Below, piece after piece: positions 1-7,875 of a DNA stretch of 64,000 nucleotides. The notes below the pieces were generated by a model. It saw nothing but the letters and a program-made list of their open reading frames with translations. It was not told where the DNA came from and did not search any database. Positions within the stretch are counted from its first letter, which is position 1. Each line of letters opens with the position of its first letter. The DNA is from Streptomyces fumanus (lineage in GTDB: Bacteria; Actinomycetota; Actinomycetes; Streptomycetales; Streptomycetaceae), in contig NZ_BNBI01000007.1 in assembly GCF_014655295.1 (NCBI RefSeq), forward strand, positions 62,001 through 126,000, read 5' to 3'. Position numbers and translations under genes: made by a program.

Positions 1-222
1 GTTGCCGTCCGGGTCCGGGCCCCACAGCTCGATCAGCGCGTCCGGCAGCGGCCGGCCGGCGCCGTCGAGGACGTACCCGTGCACGGTGACCGTGTCCGGG
101 TGGCCCTGCGGGGCGATGTCCTCGCCGCCGCGGAAGGGCAGCGCGTATCCGTAGAACGGGCCGACCGTGTGCGACGGGGTGGGCAGCACGCTCTCCGGCC
201 TGCTTGTGTCGATCTTCGTCAT
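1..222 (-). CDS. pcaG: protocatechuate 3,4-dioxygenase alpha subunit (partial, C-terminus outside window)
   Basis: The first 74 codons of the alpha subunit are present. The rest lies beyond the left edge. The N-terminus has the intradiol-dioxygenase pattern TPSHTVGPFYGYALPF followed by a DGAGRPLPDALIELWGPD segment, which is the start of the jelly-roll fold. With PcaH it forms the ring-cleaving enzyme that opens protocatechuate to beta-carboxy-cis,cis-muconate. The alpha subunit contributes to the active-site pocket, while the iron ligands lie in the beta subunit. It starts 6 bp after the pcaH stop, so the two are almost certainly co-transcribed and translated together. Confidence 0.88.
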   Translation of the reverse strand, partial: MTKIDTSRPESVLPTPSHTVGPFYGYALPFRGGEDIAPQGHPDTVTVHGYVLDGAGRPLPDALIELWGPDPDGN

Positions 223-228
223 GGCAGG

Positions 229-1002
229 TCAGCGCCCTTCTTCGATCCAGGTGGCGTGCGGCCCGTCGAGCACGATGTCCCAGTGGTAGCCGAGCGAGAA
301 CTCCGGCACCGACAAACTGTGGTCGTAGGTCGCGATCAGCCGCTGCCGGGCGGCGTCGTCCGTCACCGACTGCAGGATCGGGTCGTACGGGAACAGCGGG
401 TCGTTGGGGAAGTACATCTGCGTCACCAGCCGCTGGGTGAACGCGGTGCCGAAGACGGAGAAGTGGATGTGGGCCGGCCGCCAGGCGTTGACGTGGTTGC
501 GCCACGGGTAGGGGCCCGGCTGGATCGTGGTGAAGCGGTAGCAGCCGTCGTCGTCGGTGATCGTGCGGCCGGCGCCGGTGAAGTTGGGGTCCAGCGGCGC
601 GTCGTGCTGCTCGCGCTGGTGGGCGTAGCGGCCGGCCGAGTTGGCCTGCCAGATCTCCACCAACTGGCCGCGCACCGGCCGGCCGGCCCGGTCCAGGAGC
701 CGTCCGGAGACGGTGATCCGCTCGCCGATCGGCTCGCCCGCGTGCTGCCGGGTCAGGTCGTTGTCGACCGCGGTCAGGTCGCGCTCCCCGAAGGCGGGGG
801 AGGCCAGCTCGACCAGTTCCGGGTCCTTGGTGACGTCGATGCTGACCGGCGGCTGCTTCGGGTGCCGCAGCACCGAGGAGCGGTACGGCGCGTAGTCGCG
901 GCGCGGGTGGTGCTCGACCGGGGCGCCCGCGGCGACCCGCTTCTCGTACGCGGCGTGCTCGGCGGCGATCTCCGCGTCGATGTCCTGCTGGGTGAGAGTC
1001 AT
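229..1002 (-). CDS. pcaH: protocatechuate 3,4-dioxygenase beta subunit
   Basis: This is the 257-residue beta subunit of the Fe(III) intradiol dioxygenase that cleaves protocatechuate. The central region shows the family pattern QLVEIWQANSAGRY, then the TTIQPGPYPW and WRPAHIHFSVFG segments. The tyrosines and the HxH of RPAHIHF match the usual two-Tyr, two-His iron ligand set. The open frame runs further upstream to 1134, but that part overlaps pcaF and is low-complexity. The ATG at 1002 gives the expected length and the usual N-terminus (MTLTQQDIDAEI). It sits between pcaF, 16 bp upstream, and pcaG, 6 bp downstream, in a single operon. Confidence 0.93.
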   Translation of the reverse strand: MTLTQQDIDAEIAAEHAAYEKRVAAGAPVEHHPRRDYAPYRSSVLRHPKQPPVSIDVTKDPELVELASPAFGERDLTAVDNDLTRQHAGEPIGERITVSGRLLDRAGRPVRGQLVEIWQANSAGRYAHQREQHDAPLDPNFTGAGRTITDDDGCYRFTTIQPGPYPWRNHVNAWRPAHIHFSVFGTAFTQRLVTQMYFPNDPLFPYDPILQSVTDDAARQRLIATYDHSLSVPEFSLGYHWDIVLDGPHATWIEEGR

Positions 1003-1018
1003 GGGGGTTCCCGGTTCC

Positions 1019-2221
1019 TTATCGTTCCAGGGTGAGGGCGAGGCCCTGGCCGACGCCGATGCAGAGGGTGGCGATGCCGGTGCCGGTGCCCTTGCGGGCG
1101 AGCTGGTGGGCGACGGTGCCGGCGAGGCGGGCACCGGAGGCGCCGAGGGGGTGGCCGAGGGCGATGGCGCCGCCCTGCGGGTTGAGGATCGCGGGGTCGA
1201 ACTCGGGCCACTCGGCGACGCAGCCGAGCACCTGGGCGGCGAACGCCTCGTTCAGCTCCAGCACGTCCAGGTCGGCGAAGGTCTTGCCGGCCTTGGCCAG
1301 GGCCCGGTTGACGGCCTCGACGGGGGCCAGGCCGAAGTAGTGCGGGTCCAGGGCGGAGACGCCGGTGGCGGAGATCCGGGCCAGCGGCTCGCGGCCGGTG
1401 GCCCTCAGGCCCTCCTCGTCGACGAGGAGCAGGGCGGCGGCGCCGTCGTTCAGCGGCGAGGCGTTCCCGGCGGTGACCGTGCCGTGCTCCGTACGGAAGG
1501 ACGGCTTCAGCTTGGCCATCGCCTCCAGGGAGGCAGTGGGGCGCACCGACTCGTCGGCGGCGAAGACCACCGGGTCGCCCTTGCGCCGCGGGATGGTGAC
1601 GGGCGCCAGCTCGGCGTCGAACAGGCCGGCCTCCTGGGCCCGCGCGGCCTTGAGGTGGGAGGCGAGCGCGAACTCGTCCTGCTGCTCGCGGCCGATCTTG
1701 TGCTTCTCGGCGATCAGCTCGGCCGACTCGCCCAGCGGGACCGTCCACTGCGGTTCCATCCGGGGGTTGACCATGCGCCAGCCCAGCGTGGTGGAGTACA
1801 GCTCGGCGTGCCCGGCCGGGAACGGCTTGTCGCTCTTGGGCAGCACGTACGGGGCCCGGGTCATCGACTCCACGCCGCCGGCCAGGGCGATGTGCGCGTC
1901 GCCGAGGGCGATGGCGCGGGCGGCCTGGATCACCGCCTCCAGACCGGAGGCGCAGAGCCGGTTGACGGTGACGCCGGGGACGGAGGTGGGCAGGCCCGCG
2001 AGGAGGGCGGCCATGCGGCCGACGTTGCGGTTCTCCTCGCCGGCGCCGTTGGCGTTGCCGAAGTACACGTCCTCGATCCGGGACGGGTCCAGGTCGGGGG
2101 TGCGGGCGAGGAGTTCGCGGATGGTGTGCGCGGCGAGGTCGTCGGGGCGGACGCCCGCCAGGGAGCCGTTGTACTTGCCGATCGGGGTGCGGACGGCGTC
2201 GACGAGGTAAACCGGGTTCAC
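1019..2221 (-). CDS. pcaF: beta-ketoadipyl-CoA thiolase (acetyl-CoA acyltransferase)
   Basis: This 400-residue thiolase carries out the last step of the beta-ketoadipate pathway, splitting beta-ketoadipyl-CoA into succinyl-CoA and acetyl-CoA. It shows the N-terminal DAVRTPIGKYNGSL pattern, the nucleophilic Cys in VNRLCASGLEAV near residue 90, NEAFAAQ, GGAIALGHPLGASGAR and the C-terminal active-site Cys in LCIGVGQG. The GTG start at 2221 overlaps the stop of the CoA-transferase beta subunit in a GTGA tetranucleotide, a sign of translational coupling. The longer open frame to 2395 would intrude into pcaJ and is not used. The pca context favours beta-ketoadipyl-CoA as substrate over a generic thiolase role. 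Confidence 0.9.
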   Translation of the reverse strand: MNPVYLVDAVRTPIGKYNGSLAGVRPDDLAAHTIRELLARTPDLDPSRIEDVYFGNANGAGEENRNVGRMAALLAGLPTSVPGVTVNRLCASGLEAVIQAARAIALGDAHIALAGGVESMTRAPYVLPKSDKPFPAGHAELYSTTLGWRMVNPRMEPQWTVPLGESAELIAEKHKIGREQQDEFALASHLKAARAQEAGLFDAELAPVTIPRRKGDPVVFAADESVRPTASLEAMAKLKPSFRTEHGTVTAGNASPLNDGAAALLLVDEEGLRATGREPLARISATGVSALDPHYFGLAPVEAVNRALAKAGKTFADLDVLELNEAFAAQVLGCVAEWPEFDPAILNPQGGAIALGHPLGASGARLAGTVAHQLARKGTGTGIATLCIGVGQGLALTLER

Positions 2222-2865
2222 GACTGGATCTCCTGGGCAACGGTCAGTTTCGCGGCGGTCCTGGCGGTGATCTCCTCGACGGTGACGCCGGGCGCGGTCT
2301 CCACCAGCACCAGGCCGCCGTCGGTGACGTCGAGGACACCGAGGTCGGTGATGACCCGGTTCACACAGGCTTTGCCGGTCAACGGCAGCGCGCACTCCTC
2401 GACGATCTTCGGGGAGCCGTCCTTGGCGGTGTGCGTCATCACCACGATCACCGTGCGGGCGCCGTGCACCAGGTCCATCGCCCCGCCGATCCCGGTGACC
2501 ATCTTGCCGGGCACGGCCCAGTTGGCCAGGTCGCCGCGGGCGGAGACCTGCATCGCCCCGAGCACCGCGACGTCGATGTGCCCGCCGCGGATCATGCCGA
2601 AGGAGAGCGCCGAGTCGAAGAAGGAGGCGCCGGGCAGCACCGTGACGGTCTCCTTGCCGGCGTTGATCAGGTCGGGGTCGACCCGGTCCTCGGCCGGGTA
2701 GGGGCCGGTGCCGAGGATGCCGTTCTCGGACTCCAGGGTGACCTCGACGCCCTCGGGGAGGTAGTTCGGGATCAGCGTCGGCAGACCGATGCCGAGGTTG
2801 ACGTACTGGCCGTCCGTCAGCTCGCGGGCCGCGCGGGCGGCCATCTCTTCCCGGGTCCAGGCCAT
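2218..2865 (-). CDS. pcaJ: 3-oxoadipate CoA-transferase subunit B
   Basis: This is the 215-residue beta subunit of a family I CoA-transferase that moves CoA from succinyl-CoA to beta-ketoadipate. The N-terminal half contains GQYVNLGIGLPTLIPNYLP and LESENGILGTGP. The glutamate of the SENG motif forms the covalent CoA thioester in this family. The GAMQVSARGDLANWAVPGK segment is also typical. It shares one base with the stop of the alpha subunit upstream and overlaps the thiolase start downstream by 4 bp, so the three genes form one translationally coupled unit. Scot/AtoA homologues look alike, so the substrate is inferred from the pca neighbours. Confidence 0.9.
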   Translation of the reverse strand: MAWTREEMAARAARELTDGQYVNLGIGLPTLIPNYLPEGVEVTLESENGILGTGPYPAEDRVDPDLINAGKETVTVLPGASFFDSALSFGMIRGGHIDVAVLGAMQVSARGDLANWAVPGKMVTGIGGAMDLVHGARTVIVVMTHTAKDGSPKIVEECALPLTGKACVNRVITDLGVLDVTDGGLVLVETAPGVTVEEITARTAAKLTVAQEIQS

Positions 2866-3647
2866 CAGTCGTTCACCGTTCCTCGCGCCGGGGCGGCGGA
2901 GACCGTCCGCTTCTCGATCTTCTTGTCCGCCGCTTGCTCCGGCGTCAGCGCGATCACCCGCTGCACGAAGACGCCCGGCAGGTGCACCGCGTCCGGGTCG
3001 ATCTCGCCGGGCTCGACCAGTTCCTCGACCTCGGCGACGGTGACCTTGCCGGCCATGGCGGCCAGGGGGTTGAAGTTCCGGGCGGACTTGTTGAACACCA
3101 GGTTCCCGTGCCGGTCGCCCTTGCGGGCCCGGACCAGCGCGAAGTCGGTGCGGATGCCCCGCTCCAGCACGTACTCGGTGCCGTCGAACTCGCGCACCTC
3201 CTTGGCCGGGGAGGCCAGCGCGACCCCGCCCTCGCCGTCGTAGCGCCAGGGCAGCCCGCCCTCGGCGACCTGGGTGCCGACCCCGGCCGGGGTGTAGAAC
3301 GCCGGTATCCCGGCACCGCCGGCCCGCAGCCGCTCGGCGAGCGTGCCCTGCGGGATCAGCTCCACCTCCAGCTCACCGGCCAGGTACTGCCGGGCGAACT
3401 CCTTGTTGGCCCCGATGTACGAGCCCGTCACCCGGGCGATCCGGCCGGCGGCCAGCAGCACCGCCAGGCCCGACTCCATCGCGCCGCAGTTGTTGGAGAC
3501 CACCGACAGGCCGCCGACCCCGCGCTCGTACAGCGCCTGGATCAGTACGTTCGGCACACCGCTCAGTCCGAAACCGCCCACCGCCAGCGATGCGCCCTCA
3601 GGCACATCGGCCACCGCCTCCGCGGCGGTGGCCACCACCTTGTCCAT
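2865..3647 (-). CDS. pcaI: 3-oxoadipate CoA-transferase subunit A
   Basis: This is the 260-residue alpha subunit of the beta-ketoadipate:succinyl-CoA transferase. The glycine-rich AVGGFGLSGVPNVLIQAL near the N-terminus and the YIGANKEFARQYLAGELEVE segment are characteristic of the CoA-binding half of this heterodimer. It is the first gene of the leftward pca operon and is divergent from the PcaV-like repressor gene. The intergenic region between them holds an operator-like repeat at 3814-3837, so protocatechuate-responsive repression of the whole operon is likely. Confidence 0.9.
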   Translation of the reverse strand: MDKVVATAAEAVADVPEGASLAVGGFGLSGVPNVLIQALYERGVGGLSVVSNNCGAMESGLAVLLAAGRIARVTGSYIGANKEFARQYLAGELEVELIPQGTLAERLRAGGAGIPAFYTPAGVGTQVAEGGLPWRYDGEGGVALASPAKEVREFDGTEYVLERGIRTDFALVRARKGDRHGNLVFNKSARNFNPLAAMAGKVTVAEVEELVEPGEIDPDAVHLPGVFVQRVIALTPEQAADKKIEKRTVSAAPARGTVND

Positions 3648-3790
3648 CCGAGAAGCCCCATCTCTACGAGCGCCCTGCCGCTGAATTAGTCAGGGCACTG
3701 AGTATTTCCGCGAGGTTTCCCACACGCTGCCACCGGTGGGCGTGGCCGTCAAGACCCAGTTGACCAGGGTCTTGTGAGATGCGCCGGTCC

Positions 3791-3837
3791 CTGACAGGGA
3801 GGTGATGGCCGAGTATCGTTCAGTGCACCAACGAATA
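3791..3837 (+). promoter_or_regulatory. pcaV promoter with overlapping operator-like inverted repeat
   Basis: CTGACA at 3791-3796 and TATCGT at 3814-3819, 17 bp apart, make a good -35/-10 pair pointing at the MarR gene. The -10 box is part of an imperfect inverted repeat, TCGTT...AACGA around a GTGCAC core (about 3815-3836). A repressor bound there would block this promoter and could also affect the divergent pca operon. PcaV of S. coelicolor is known to bind in the equivalent intergenic region. The exact site here is inferred from symmetry. Confidence 0.6.
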
Positions 3838-3854
3838 TGATCACGGGAGCGCAC

Positions 3855-4319
3855 ATGGCCGCGGTGGATCTCGCCACCCATCCCGGGCACCTGGCCCGGC
3901 GGCTCCAGCAGGCGCACTACCTGCTGTGGAACACGATGGTCTCCGAGGAGATCACCTCGCCGCAGTTCGCCGTCCTCAACGCCCTCGTCGCCGAACCGGG
4001 CCTGGACCAGCGCACGGTGGGGGAGCGGGTCGGGCTGGACCGCTCCACGATCGCCGAGGTGATCAGCCGGCTGGGCCGCCGCGGGCTGCTGGACAAGGTC
4101 CGGGACCCGGGGGACGGCCGCCGCTTCCTGCTCCGCCTCACCGACGAGGGGCTGCGCGTGCACCGCAAGCTGACCGTGCGCACGGCCAGGATGAACCAGG
4201 TCTTCCTGGCCCCGCTCTCCGCCGGGGAACAGGCCGTCTTCTTCGACCTCATCCAGCGGGTCGCGGACGCGGCGGAGGGGCTGCGCAACCCGGCGGAGCC
4301 GGTGGCGGCGCCCCGCTGA
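3855..4319 (+). CDS. pcaV: MarR-family repressor of the protocatechuate operon (PcaV-like)
   Basis: This 154-residue winged-helix protein has the MarR DNA-binding core (QRTVGERVGLDRSTIAEVISRL) followed by the wing DPGDGRRFLLRLT. It is divergent from pcaI, as in S. coelicolor, where PcaV represses the pca genes and releases DNA on binding protocatechuate. Arg15 is known to contact the ligand in PcaV. With the ATG at 3855 an Arg falls exactly at position 15 (HPGHLARR), which supports both identity and start. A GGGAG ribosome-binding site lies 4 bp upstream. An ATG at 3837 is in frame but falls inside the operator and lacks a clear ribosome-binding site. Confidence 0.88.
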   Translation: MAAVDLATHPGHLARRLQQAHYLLWNTMVSEEITSPQFAVLNALVAEPGLDQRTVGERVGLDRSTIAEVISRLGRRGLLDKVRDPGDGRRFLLRLTDEGLRVHRKLTVRTARMNQVFLAPLSAGEQAVFFDLIQRVADAAEGLRNPAEPVAAPR

Positions 4320-4361
4320 CGGGGACGTCCGCGACCCGGCCCGCGCCGGCCCGTGGGCGCG

Positions 4362-5345
4362 TCAGGACGCGTCCGCGAACACCACCCACACCTGACCGTC
4401 GGCGAACCGCATCGGCCCGCCGTCCGCCGCGGTGAACTCCGTACCGCCCTCGGCCGAGCCGCGCCGCCAGGTCGCGGCGTGCGCCCGGCCGCCGCGCAGC
4501 ACCTCCGCCCGCCCGGAGCCGACCGTCTCGGCGTAGGGCGAGTGGTTGCCCCGGAAGTCGTGCAGCGAGGACGCCCGCACGTCCACGTACTGCACGACCA
4601 CGGTCGCCGGCGCCAGTCGCTTCCCGCCGGGCGTGACGGCCGGGTCGCCGTCCATGGCGACCAGCCAGCCGTCCCGCTCCGCCGACCAGGTGAAGGTGAA
4701 CCGGGCCGCCGGGTAGCGCACCGTGCGCGAGGTCTCCGCATGACCGCCCGCCGGGGCCGCGCCGTACCGGAAGCCGGTGGTCAGGGCCGCCGGTCCCGGA
4801 GCCGAGGGCAGCAGGGCGCCGGGGTCCAGATACAGGTTGTGCGGGGCGGGCCGGGCGCCGTCGCGGACGTAGGCGCGGGGGTTCTCCTCGGGCGACCGGG
4901 GGCGCAGCGGCGCACCGGCGATGCGCGGCAGCAGCTTCTTCTGCGCGCCGGAGAAGGCGAGCACCGGATCGTCGAACTGGCGCAGCAGTTCGAGGTCGGA
5001 CTCGCGGGCGCTGCGCACCGGCCCGACCGAGGCGGGCAGCGCGGTCGCGTAGAGGGCCATCAGGCGGCTCAGTCCGCCCTCGACCGGCTCCACGTACACC
5101 ACGTCCGCGGCGTCGAGGCCGGTCTGCGGCCGGGCGGCCGGCACGTTGTCGATCTTCACCGCCAGGAGCGGCCCGGCGGCCCGCGCCTTCCGCGACGGCG
5201 CCGCCGACGGCGTGGGCGAGGGCGTCGCCGACTGCCCGGAGTGGTCGGGCGCCCGACCGTCGTCCCGCCCCGGCACCGTCGTACAGCCCGCCGCCAGCAG
5301 CGCCGCCACCGCCGCTGTCAGCACCGTCCGTGCTGCGTGTCGCAT
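4362..5345 (-). CDS. DUF3048 domain lipoprotein
   Basis: This is a 327-residue secreted lipoprotein. The N-terminus (MRHAARTVLTAAVAALLAAGC) is a signal peptide ending in an LAAGC lipobox, followed by a Ser/Pro/Thr-rich linker of about 30 residues. The body begins LLAVKIDNVPAARPQTGLDAADVVYVEPVEGG, the start of the DUF3048 domain (YerB type), and continues with RSARESDLELLRQF. Its molecular role is unknown and an association with the cell envelope is inferred. It stands alone between the MarR gene (convergent) and an alcohol dehydrogenase (divergent). The start was chosen to give a standard signal peptide; an upstream in-frame GTG is possible. Confidence 0.8.
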   Translation of the reverse strand: MRHAARTVLTAAVAALLAAGCTTVPGRDDGRAPDHSGQSATPSPTPSAAPSRKARAAGPLLAVKIDNVPAARPQTGLDAADVVYVEPVEGGLSRLMALYATALPASVGPVRSARESDLELLRQFDDPVLAFSGAQKKLLPRIAGAPLRPRSPEENPRAYVRDGARPAPHNLYLDPGALLPSAPGPAALTTGFRYGAAPAGGHAETSRTVRYPAARFTFTWSAERDGWLVAMDGDPAVTPGGKRLAPATVVVQYVDVRASSLHDFRGNHSPYAETVGSGRAEVLRGGRAHAATWRRGSAEGGTEFTAADGGPMRFADGQVWVVFADAS

Positions 5346-5538
5346 CCCGACCACCCGCCCGCCTTCTTCGTTCACGATTCTGCGCCTTGTGGCGCATGTG
5401 TGGCCATACCCGACTTCTTCTGATACGCGACTGCTGATCGGCTGATCGGACCAGTGATCACGGTTGGGCGGGGGACGCCTCGGGTACCCGGGCGCCGCAA
5501 AGGAGCGACGCGCACGGTGACGGAGGGAGCGCGGCACG

Positions 5539-6729
5539 ATGAAGGCTGTGACCTGGCAGGGCAAACGGGACGTACGGGTCGAGGACGTGCCCGACCCGAC
5601 GATCCAGGAACCGACGGACGCGATCATCCGGGTGACGTCCTCCGGGCTGTGCGGCTCCGACCTGCACCTGTACGAGGTGCTGACGCCGTTCATGACACCC
5701 GGCGACATCCTCGGTCACGAGCCGATGGGCATCGTCGAGGAGGTCGGCCCCGAGGTGCCGAACCTCAAGCCGGGCGACCGGGTGGTGGTGCCGTTCCAGA
5801 TCGCCTGCGGCCACTGCTACATGTGCGGCACCGGCCTGCCCACGCAGTGCGAGACCACCCAGGTCACCGGCGAGGGCATGGGCGCCCCGCTGTTCGGCTA
5901 CACCCGCCTGTACGGCGCGGTGCCGGGCGGGCAGGCCGAGTACCTGCGCGTCCCGCAGGCCCACTACGGCCCGATCAAGGTGCCCGAGGGCCCGCCGGAC
6001 GACCGGTACGTCTACCTCTCCGACGTGCTGCCCACCGCCTGGCAGGCGGTCGCCTACGCCGATGTCCCGCAGGGCGGCACCGTCGCCGTGCTCGGCCTCG
6101 GCCCGATCGGCGACATGGCCTGCCGGGTCGCCCAGGTCAAGGGCGCCGGACGAGTGTTCGGCGTGGACCTGGTGCCGGAGCGGCTGCGCCGGGCCCGCGA
6201 GCGCGGCGTGGAGACGTACGACCTGCGGTCCTTCGACAGCGAGAAGGAACTGGTCCAGGCGATCCGCGACGAGACCGACGGGCGCGGCCCCGACGCCGTG
6301 ATCGACGCGGTCGGCACCGAGGCGCACGGCAGCGCCGTGGCGAAGCTGGTGCAGCAGGGGGCCGCGGTGCTGCCCCGCAAGATCGGCGGCCCGATGGCGG
6401 AACGCTTCAGCGTCGACCGGCTCGCCGCCCTCTACACCGCCATCGACCTGGTGCGGCGCGGCGGCACCATCTCGCTCTCCGGCGTGTACGGCGGCATGGC
6501 CGACCCGATGCCGATGCTCACCCTGTTCGACAAGCAGATCCAGATGCGGATGGGGCAGGCCAACGTGCGCCGCTGGAGCGACGACATCCTGCCCTACCTC
6601 ACCGACGAGGACCCGCTCGGCGTGCACGACTTCGCCACCCACCGGGTGCCGCTCGCCGAGGCCCCGCACGCGTACGAGATGTTCCAGAAGAAGCAGGACG
6701 GCGCGGTCAAGGTGCTGATGAAGCCCTGA
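5539..6729 (+). CDS. zinc-dependent alcohol dehydrogenase
   Basis: This 396-residue medium-chain dehydrogenase has the catalytic-zinc residues in CGSDLH (Cys38) and GHEPMG (His60, Glu61). The structural-zinc loop CGHCYMCGTGLPTQC supplies four cysteines at 90, 93, 96 and 104. The Rossmann motif VAVLGLGPIGDMA is near residue 185. The overall pattern, with GYTRLYGAVPGGQAEYLRVP, is that of the formaldehyde-dehydrogenase-like branch, but the substrate cannot be read from sequence. A GGAGGGAG ribosome-binding site precedes the ATG. It converges on the DNA ligase gene with a 1-bp gap. Confidence 0.85.
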   Translation: MKAVTWQGKRDVRVEDVPDPTIQEPTDAIIRVTSSGLCGSDLHLYEVLTPFMTPGDILGHEPMGIVEEVGPEVPNLKPGDRVVVPFQIACGHCYMCGTGLPTQCETTQVTGEGMGAPLFGYTRLYGAVPGGQAEYLRVPQAHYGPIKVPEGPPDDRYVYLSDVLPTAWQAVAYADVPQGGTVAVLGLGPIGDMACRVAQVKGAGRVFGVDLVPERLRRARERGVETYDLRSFDSEKELVQAIRDETDGRGPDAVIDAVGTEAHGSAVAKLVQQGAAVLPRKIGGPMAERFSVDRLAALYTAIDLVRRGGTISLSGVYGGMADPMPMLTLFDKQIQMRMGQANVRRWSDDILPYLTDEDPLGVHDFATHRVPLAEAPHAYEMFQKKQDGAVKVLMKP

Positions 6730-6730
6730 C

Positions 6731-7801
6731 TCAGGACGGCGGGGCCAGGATCTCCGCGAGGTCGAAGCGGACCGGCTCCGCCAACTGGGCGAAGGTGCAG
6801 CTCTCCGGGGTGCGGTCCGGGCGCCAGCGGCGGAACCGGGCGGTGTGCCGGAACCGCGCCCCGTTCTCCATGTGGTCGTACGCCACCTCGGCCACCCGGT
6901 CCGGGCGCAGCGGCACCCACGACAGGTCCTTCTTGCCCGACCAGCGGCTCGGCGCCCCCGGCAGCCGGGCCGACGCGTGCGCGGTCTCGTCCCCCCAGGC
7001 CGCCCACGGGTGACCGGAGACGTCGTCCAGGCGCAGCGGCTCCAGCTCGGCCACCAGTTCCGCGCGCCGCTTCATGGTGAAGGCCGCGCTGACGCCGACG
7101 TGCTGGAGGACGCCCCGGTCGTCGTAGAGGCCGAGCAGCAGCGAGCCGACCACCGGGCCGCTCTTGTGCAGGCGGTACCCGGCCACCACCACGTCCGCCG
7201 TCCGCTCGTGCTTGACCTTGAACATCGCCCGCTCGTCCGGCCGGTAGCGCAGATCGAGCGGCTTGGCCACCACCCCGTCCAGGCCCGCCCCCTCGTACTG
7301 CTCGAACCAGCGCCGCGCCACCTCGATGTCCGTCGTGGCCGGCGCCAGGTGCACCGGCGCGCGCACCCCCCGCAGGGCCCGCTCCAGCAGCGCCCGCCGG
7401 TCGGCCAGCCCCACGTCGAGCAGCGCCTCCCCGTCCAGCGCCAGCAGGTCGAAGGCGACGAACGACGAGGGCGTCCGCTCGGCCAGCATCCGCACCCGGG
7501 AGTCGGCCGGATGGATGCGCTCGGTCAGCGCGTCGAAGTCCAGCCGCCCCTCCCGGGCGATCACGATCTCCCCGTCGACCACGCACCGCTGCGGCAACCG
7601 CTCCCGCACCGCCGCCACCAGCTCAGGGAAGTACCTGGTCAGCGGCTTGCCGGTACGGCTGCCGAACTCCACCTCGGCCCCGTCCCGGAACACGATCGCC
7701 CGGAACCCGTCCCACTTCGCCTCGTACTGCATCCCCGGCGGGATCGACGCCACGGACTTGGCGAGCATCGGCTTCACGGGCGGCATCACGGGGAGGTCCA
7801 T
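6731..7801 (-). CDS. ATP-dependent DNA ligase (LigC/LigD-ligase type)
   Basis: This is a 356-residue ATP-dependent ligase. The adenylated lysine is Lys29 in EAKWDGFRA. Further nucleotidyltransferase motifs include FGSRTGKPLTRYFPEL, CVVDGEIVIA, SFVAFDLLALDG, LDGVVAKPL and a C-terminal OB fold (VVAGYRLHKSGPVVGSLLLGLYD). It matches the ligase module of bacterial non-homologous end joining and is divergent from a LigD-type polymerase gene, so the two domains that are fused in mycobacterial LigD are separate genes here. No Ku or nuclease gene is visible in the window. It probably seals nicks in break or gap repair. Confidence 0.88.
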   Translation of the reverse strand: MDLPVMPPVKPMLAKSVASIPPGMQYEAKWDGFRAIVFRDGAEVEFGSRTGKPLTRYFPELVAAVRERLPQRCVVDGEIVIAREGRLDFDALTERIHPADSRVRMLAERTPSSFVAFDLLALDGEALLDVGLADRRALLERALRGVRAPVHLAPATTDIEVARRWFEQYEGAGLDGVVAKPLDLRYRPDERAMFKVKHERTADVVVAGYRLHKSGPVVGSLLLGLYDDRGVLQHVGVSAAFTMKRRAELVAELEPLRLDDVSGHPWAAWGDETAHASARLPGAPSRWSGKKDLSWVPLRPDRVAEVAYDHMENGARFRHTARFRRWRPDRTPESCTFAQLAEPVRFDLAEILAPPS

Positions 7802-7875
7802 GGTCCGATTCTGACCGGATGCGTGAGGTATCGCCCGATGTGCGGGGAATGCCCGGTCGGCCTACCGTGGCCGGC

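Noticed and set aside
79..1035. Long plus-strand open frame over pcaH
   Set aside because: It is an antisense shadow of GC-rich coding DNA, Arg/Val/Gly-rich without domains. The minus strand encodes a clear dioxygenase.
3690..4163. 157-codon minus-strand frame over the pcaV gene and its promoter
   Set aside because: It is antisense to a conserved MarR gene and runs across its operator. No features support it.
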